Positions 60,377 to 64,000 of a DNA stretch of 64,000 nucleotides are shown here, one piece after another. Below the pieces are notes generated by a model. That model saw only the letters and a program-made list of their open reading frames with translations. It was not told the origin of the DNA and did no database searches. The DNA comes from Voacanga thouarsii. Taxonomy: Eukaryota > Streptophyta > Magnoliopsida > Gentianales > Apocynaceae. Within the stretch, counting starts at the first letter, position 1; the number at the start of each line of letters is the position of its first letter. The stretch lies in contig JANUWF010001217.1 in assembly GCA_026120185.1 (NCBI GenBank), positions 1,054,001-1,118,000 of the forward strand. Direction: 5' to 3'. The position numbers and the translations under genes were made by a program.

Positions 60377-60854
60377 CTTCCTTCATCCATAAATAATTGA
60401 CATTTTTTTTATTTGTCAAAAAATAATTGTTTACTTTCTAAATATAGATTATATTTAATTATTTTTTAATTTTACTTTTAGTATAATTTTTTATCAATTA
60501 ATTAGTATTATAATTACTCATATTAAAATTATTTTAACCAACAATAAAATCACATTATTTTATAAAAATAATCAAAAGTGTAATTTAATGAGGTGATATG
60601 GGTAAAAAGAAGACTTTAAAACAAAAAATGAGGAAGAGAGAGACAATGGATACATGTGAGAAGGGAGAGATATATGTAATTATTAAGGTGATGTAATTAA
60701 AAGAATGATATGATTTAAATTAATAAAGTGAAAAAGATAATAAAAATATTCTAAATGATATAATAAATATTTTAATTATTTTACTATAAAATTTCTTAAT
60801 TTTTTAATATGTATAATTTTTATAATTAAGACAATTATTTGTGGACGAAAGAAA
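60377..60854. mobile_element. Stowaway-like MITE
   Basis: The left end CTTCCTTCATCCATAAATAA and the right end (reverse complement TTTCTTTCGTCCACAAATAA) are imperfect terminal inverted repeats. They resemble the CTCCCTCCGTCC ends of Tc1/mariner-type Stowaway elements. TA flanks both sides (60375-60376 and 60855-60856). The 478 bp AT-rich interior has no coding capacity. Confidence 0.75.
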
Positions 60855-60856
60855 TA

Positions 60857-61274
60857 TTTACAAAGTATTGAGAGCGTGAAAAAAGAAAGAAGATGATCAA
60901 TCCTGCACCCGTCGATGATATCCTGTGAAATGGCAAATTAGCTTAATAATTTTTGAATTATTTTGAAATTCAAATTTTATTTTTCAATTAAAAAAATATA
61001 TAAAAACGTTCATCGAATTTTTTAATTTTTTAAATCTTATCCTTTGATTAGTGGTGTTAATTTTTAAAAATATTTTAATAATTTTATATTTTAATATTAA
61101 AATATATTATTATTTTATTTTTTAATTCATTTTTTAAAATTTCTTTTTATTTTAAATTTTTTCATTTTCTTTCTTTTCTTCCTCCTCTTCCTAGCCGCCG
61201 TCGCAATGTCACCGCTGCAACTCCAAACAGCAGCATACGTCACCCCTCTTTGACACTTCCTAATAGCAATTTGG
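60857..61274. other. AT-rich spacer before the gene-fragment pair
   Basis: AT-rich up to ~61150, then a pyrimidine-rich and GC-richer stretch (TTCTTCCTCCTCTTCC, 61200 region) that resembles a leader and may belong to the CIPK fragment. No terminal repeat was recognised. Confidence 0.4.
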
Positions 61275-61419
61275 AAGTACGACCTCGGAAGTCGGAAGGA
61301 CTTTGGGTGAAGGCAATTTCGGGAAGGTCAAGTACGCCAGAAATCTCGATTCAAGCCAGTCTTTTGCGATTAAGATCTTGGAGAAGAATAGGATTCTTGA
61401 CCTCAAGATCAACGATCAG
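61275..61419 (+). pseudogene. CBL-interacting protein kinase (CIPK) exon 1 fragment
   Basis: CIPKs are Ser/Thr kinases activated by calcineurin-B-like calcium sensors. The fragment encodes KYDLG, then TLGEGNFGKVKYARNLDSSQ, SFAIKILEKNRILDLKINDQ: the glycine-rich loop and catalytic Lys of the N-lobe, ending at a GT donor (61420) as in the first exon of intron-containing CIPK genes. A 7 bp tandem duplication (TCGGAAG at 61285-61291 and 61292-61298) shifts the frame between KYDLGR and TLGEG. No further kinase exon follows, so this is a fragment. Confidence 0.85.
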
Positions 61420-61479
61420 GTCTCTCTCCCTCTCTTCTTCTTCTTTCCTCTCATTACAAGTTTCTTACTAAAAATGGCA

Positions 61480-61716
61480 TCTTTTGTCCTTTTCTTCTTC
61501 ACGCACCTGTTGCAATCAGCGTTGGAAAGGTCACCTCTGCATTGGAATAGCCCAGTAATGGCTGATTGGCCTTGACCGCTGGTGGTTTTGTAGAACTTGG
61601 CGGTTGAGGACTGAGACGTTAGAGTATCAAATAGGCTGCTGAGGGCTTGCGAGTAGATCTCAGTTGGGTCTTGAAATTTTTGGTCAGCAGAGCCTTTGTA
61701 CACCAAGTTTGCCATT
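61480..61716 (-). pseudogene. DUF26 / Gnk2 (PDLP-type) gene fragment
   Basis: Reading leftwards, the - strand encodes MANLVYKGSADQKFQDPTEI, YSQALSSLFDTLTSQSS, GQGQSAITGLFQ and CRGDLSNADCNRC, the C-x8-C-x2-C signature of a cysteine-rich (DUF26) extracellular domain. It is closest in wording to plasmodesmata-located proteins. The usual first Cys (KGCADQ) is Ser, and after CV the frame runs into Lys-rich low-complexity sequence. No second DUF26, transmembrane segment or proper signal peptide is visible. It faces the CIPK fragment about 60 bp away. Confidence 0.82.
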
Positions 61717-61959
61717 GAAACCCAAACCATGTAATTCTTTTCAGCAATAAACTTATTGGGTTTGAATTTATAGGGGTTCTGGTTGCTTCTAGAGTTGATT
61801 TCTGGGCAAATTTTGAGAAGACCACACTCGATGGGGTTTTTTTTTTTTTTTTTTACCAAAATGGTGCCATTTCCAAAAGCAGCTCTGGATGAGGGCATCT
61901 TTTTTGGTCTACCTTTTAATTGGAGGGACCCTGTGTCTAACGACACGAGAAACTATCAT

Positions 61960-62775
61960 CATAAAAAAAAAAAAATCAAATTTTCAAACGCATTAAATAC
62001 GTGATAAATTTTAATCATTTTAATTTATTTTATTATTTTTAATCCATTAAACATAATATTTTTAAAATAATAATTTTTTATTTTTTTTAATTCCTTTAAA
62101 TTTAAATTTAATTTTAGAGTTTAATTTAAAATTTTAGATGCTAAAATTTAACTATAATTATGTATAAAAATTAATTATAATTAATTTTAAATGTCAATAT
62201 TTTTTTTGATTTAGTTCCGTTCACAATATAAAATCACAATTATTTTTATTAAAATTTTAAATAAGTTTAAATCTCAATTAATATTAAAGTTGAATCCTAA
62301 TTTGTTTGTATCGTAAAAATTGACAATAATTTTTAATCTTTTTAACTTATTTTATTATTTATCTTTAATCCGTTAAACATAATATTTTTAAAATAATAAT
62401 TTATTATTTTTATAATTTTTTAAATTTAATTTTAATTTTTAGATGCTAAAATATAATTACAATTATGTATAATTAATTTTAAATGTGTACGTTAAAAACA
62501 TGTAGTAATTTTTTTTAATTTCACATTAATTCGTTAGCGTAAATATTATTATATGTAGACATGTAATTTATTTTATTATTTATTTTTAATCCGTTAAAAA
62601 TAATATTTTTGAAATAATTAATTATTTTAAATTTAATTTTAATTGTTAGAGTTTAATTTATTATTTTGAATGCTAAAATTTAATTACAATTATGTATAAA
62701 AATTAATTATAATTAATTTTAAATATCAATAACATATACATAAAATCATCAAAACTAAGTATAAAAACTAGTCCC
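61960..62775. repeat. Three AT-rich repeat units, ~280-320 bp apart
   Basis: Units at ~62010-62200, ~62331-62490 and ~62563-62740 share, in order: TTTTATTATTT...TTTAATCC, GTTAAAAATAATATTTTT-like, TTTAGATGCTAAAAT, ACAATTATGTATAA and TTAATTTTAAAT. They are diverged direct repeats without coding capacity. Their origin (transposon interior or satellite-like) is unknown. Confidence 0.65.
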
Positions 62776-62779
62776 ACAA

Positions 62780-63951
62780 TGAAATCCTTGACGGTGCCGT
62801 TGGGGTTGAACTCGTCTTGGAAGTTGTTGCTGAGGATGTACTTCAGGTTGTCCCTCATTTTGTTCATTTGTAGCGTACGACGGACCTACATCGTCCTCAG
62901 ACTGTCTATACTGTCTTCGAGACGATCCAGTGGATGTACCAGCAGCAAACTTGCCCCCCGAAGAAACATATCTAGGATAAAAAATTAAGTGTTGCGGAGT
63001 TAAAAAATCATCAGGTCATCTGAAACTGCTGCACCAGGGACGAAGTCATCTGCAACGGACAGAATTGGAACGTAGTCATCATCGACCGTTGCAGGAGTGC
63101 CTGGCACATAAACATCTTCATTTCCAAGCACCAGTGAGTAGTACTGATGCGAGAGAACTTCCTCAACTGCAGCACGTCGACGTGCCCGTGTATCGCTCCG
63201 CCTTATTGGTGGTTCTTGTCAAGGCACTTGTTACGGAATCGGCGGTATCAGATCAGCAGCATATGATCGTTTGGATGGCTCATACGGCATTCGATTTAGA
63301 TGATCGGATTCACCACTGGCAGCCAAAGTACGCATGGCAATATCGGATATTCTTCCGACTGCTTGTTGTGCGTATGATGCGACGCTTCATTACCTATGTG
63401 CCAGATCCGGTGCAGTGCATCAATCTGTATATGCATTTTCAAGAATATCATTAAAAGTTTAAATAAATCAGAATTCTATATATACTTATATGAACAAGAA
63501 AAAATAGACTTATGAATACTTCAGCTACTGAACTACTAGACTGATAGCCCACGGGATTTTGTTGTTGTATGGTAGGATTACTAATTAATCGCCGTGTATG
63601 AGTTCAATACCACGCAAAATAATCAGGCGTAACAAAACTTGCCTGAAAATGGACTGTCCGGTGATGATAGAAGCATGTCTGTTGATCTAATTAGCACGGT
63701 ATAGCGCATTCACCTCATCCCATCTAGCATCAGTAGTACGTAGGTCCCGCTGATGCAGATTTAACCCCGTGTCAACAGCATTCAGAATTATTTGCAACAA
63801 TCCAAATTGTCCCATAACTCGATTGGGGCAATATAACTCAATCGTTTCCCAATACAATAGAGATGTAATAGACATCCAAATTTGTTGGCCATACGTACAG
63901 TACGGAGGTAGAGATGCTAACATATTCGCATCATAAGGTTGCCAAATAAAC
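62780..63951 (-). pseudogene. Plant-mobile-domain protein gene, 3' part (second PMD locus)
   Basis: Read from the right edge leftwards. An acceptor (TTTTGCAG) at ~63952 opens an exon encoding FIWQPYDANMLASLPPYCTY, ETIELYCPNRVMGQFGLLQI, LRTTDARWDEVNALYRAN: the C-terminal PMD block of proteins often annotated as 'phosphatase 7 long form homolog'. After a stop or frame change near 63687 the related TVHFQASFVTPDYFAWY and THTRRLISN follow. The left part (~62970-62780) gives RYVSSGGKFAAGTSTGSSRR and a Gln/Arg-rich end (QRHRQGFHCGT), typical of the family's C-terminus. The 5' exons lie outside the window. Frame breaks suggest a decayed, transposon-type PMD gene. Confidence 0.75.
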
Positions 63952-64000
63952 TGCAAAATAAATAAATTTAGTTTCAAATAATAAATAACAATAAATATTA

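Overview
The window is nuclear DNA from a flowering plant, most likely a eudicot. It is AT-rich, has GT-AG introns, and carries plant Helitron, Ty1/copia, Ty3/gypsy (Tat-type) and Stowaway-like elements around one conserved plant gene. There is no bacterial-type operon, CRISPR array or rRNA, and I saw no tRNA gene.

Layout: (1) 1-17981 reads best as the right part of one very large Helitron on the + strand, with its 5' end beyond the window. It holds the 3' end of an RPA70-like gene (165-1005), a decayed multi-exon Rep-helicase gene (2222-8914), a degenerate array of ~105 bp repeats (9091-12103), an antisense p24-delta cargo-receptor gene fragment (14778-15484), an unidentified antisense coding remnant (16663-17171), and a canonical hairpin + CTAG terminus at 17956-17981. 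(2) 18226-23433 is a decayed copia element with candidate TSD GGATT. (3) 25102-30575 is a second copia of another family with near-TSD CTCGC/CTCTC. (4) 32942-45490 is a complete but mutated Tat-lineage gypsy element with perfect TSD TTTAT, a second RNase H domain in pol, a 33 bp minisatellite, and an antisense plant-mobile-domain (PMD) gene between pol and the 3' LTR. (5) 45496-48800 is AT-rich intergenic DNA with microsatellites.

(6) 49695-58588 is the only apparently intact host gene: a 15-exon gene for a ~1079-residue protein with an N-terminal MGC acylation motif, a PP2C phosphatase domain, two cyclic-nucleotide-binding (CNB)-like domains and a C-terminal AGC/PKG-like kinase fold. All exon phases join without a break. 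The phosphatase metal-binding motifs are present. The kinase HRD and DFG motifs are altered (YRG, DFR), and the CNB phosphate-binding arginines are not where expected. (7) 60377-60854 is a Stowaway-like MITE. (8) 61275-61716 holds fragments of two unrelated host genes facing each other (CIPK exon 1 on +, a DUF26/PDLP-type exon on -). (9) 62010-62740 holds three AT-rich repeats. (10) 62780-63951 is the 3' part of another PMD gene on the - strand, running off the right edge.

All transposable-element genes seen are broken. In the copia and gypsy elements most in-frame stops look like C-to-T or G-to-A changes of Gln, Arg and Trp codons, as expected for methylated, silenced elements.
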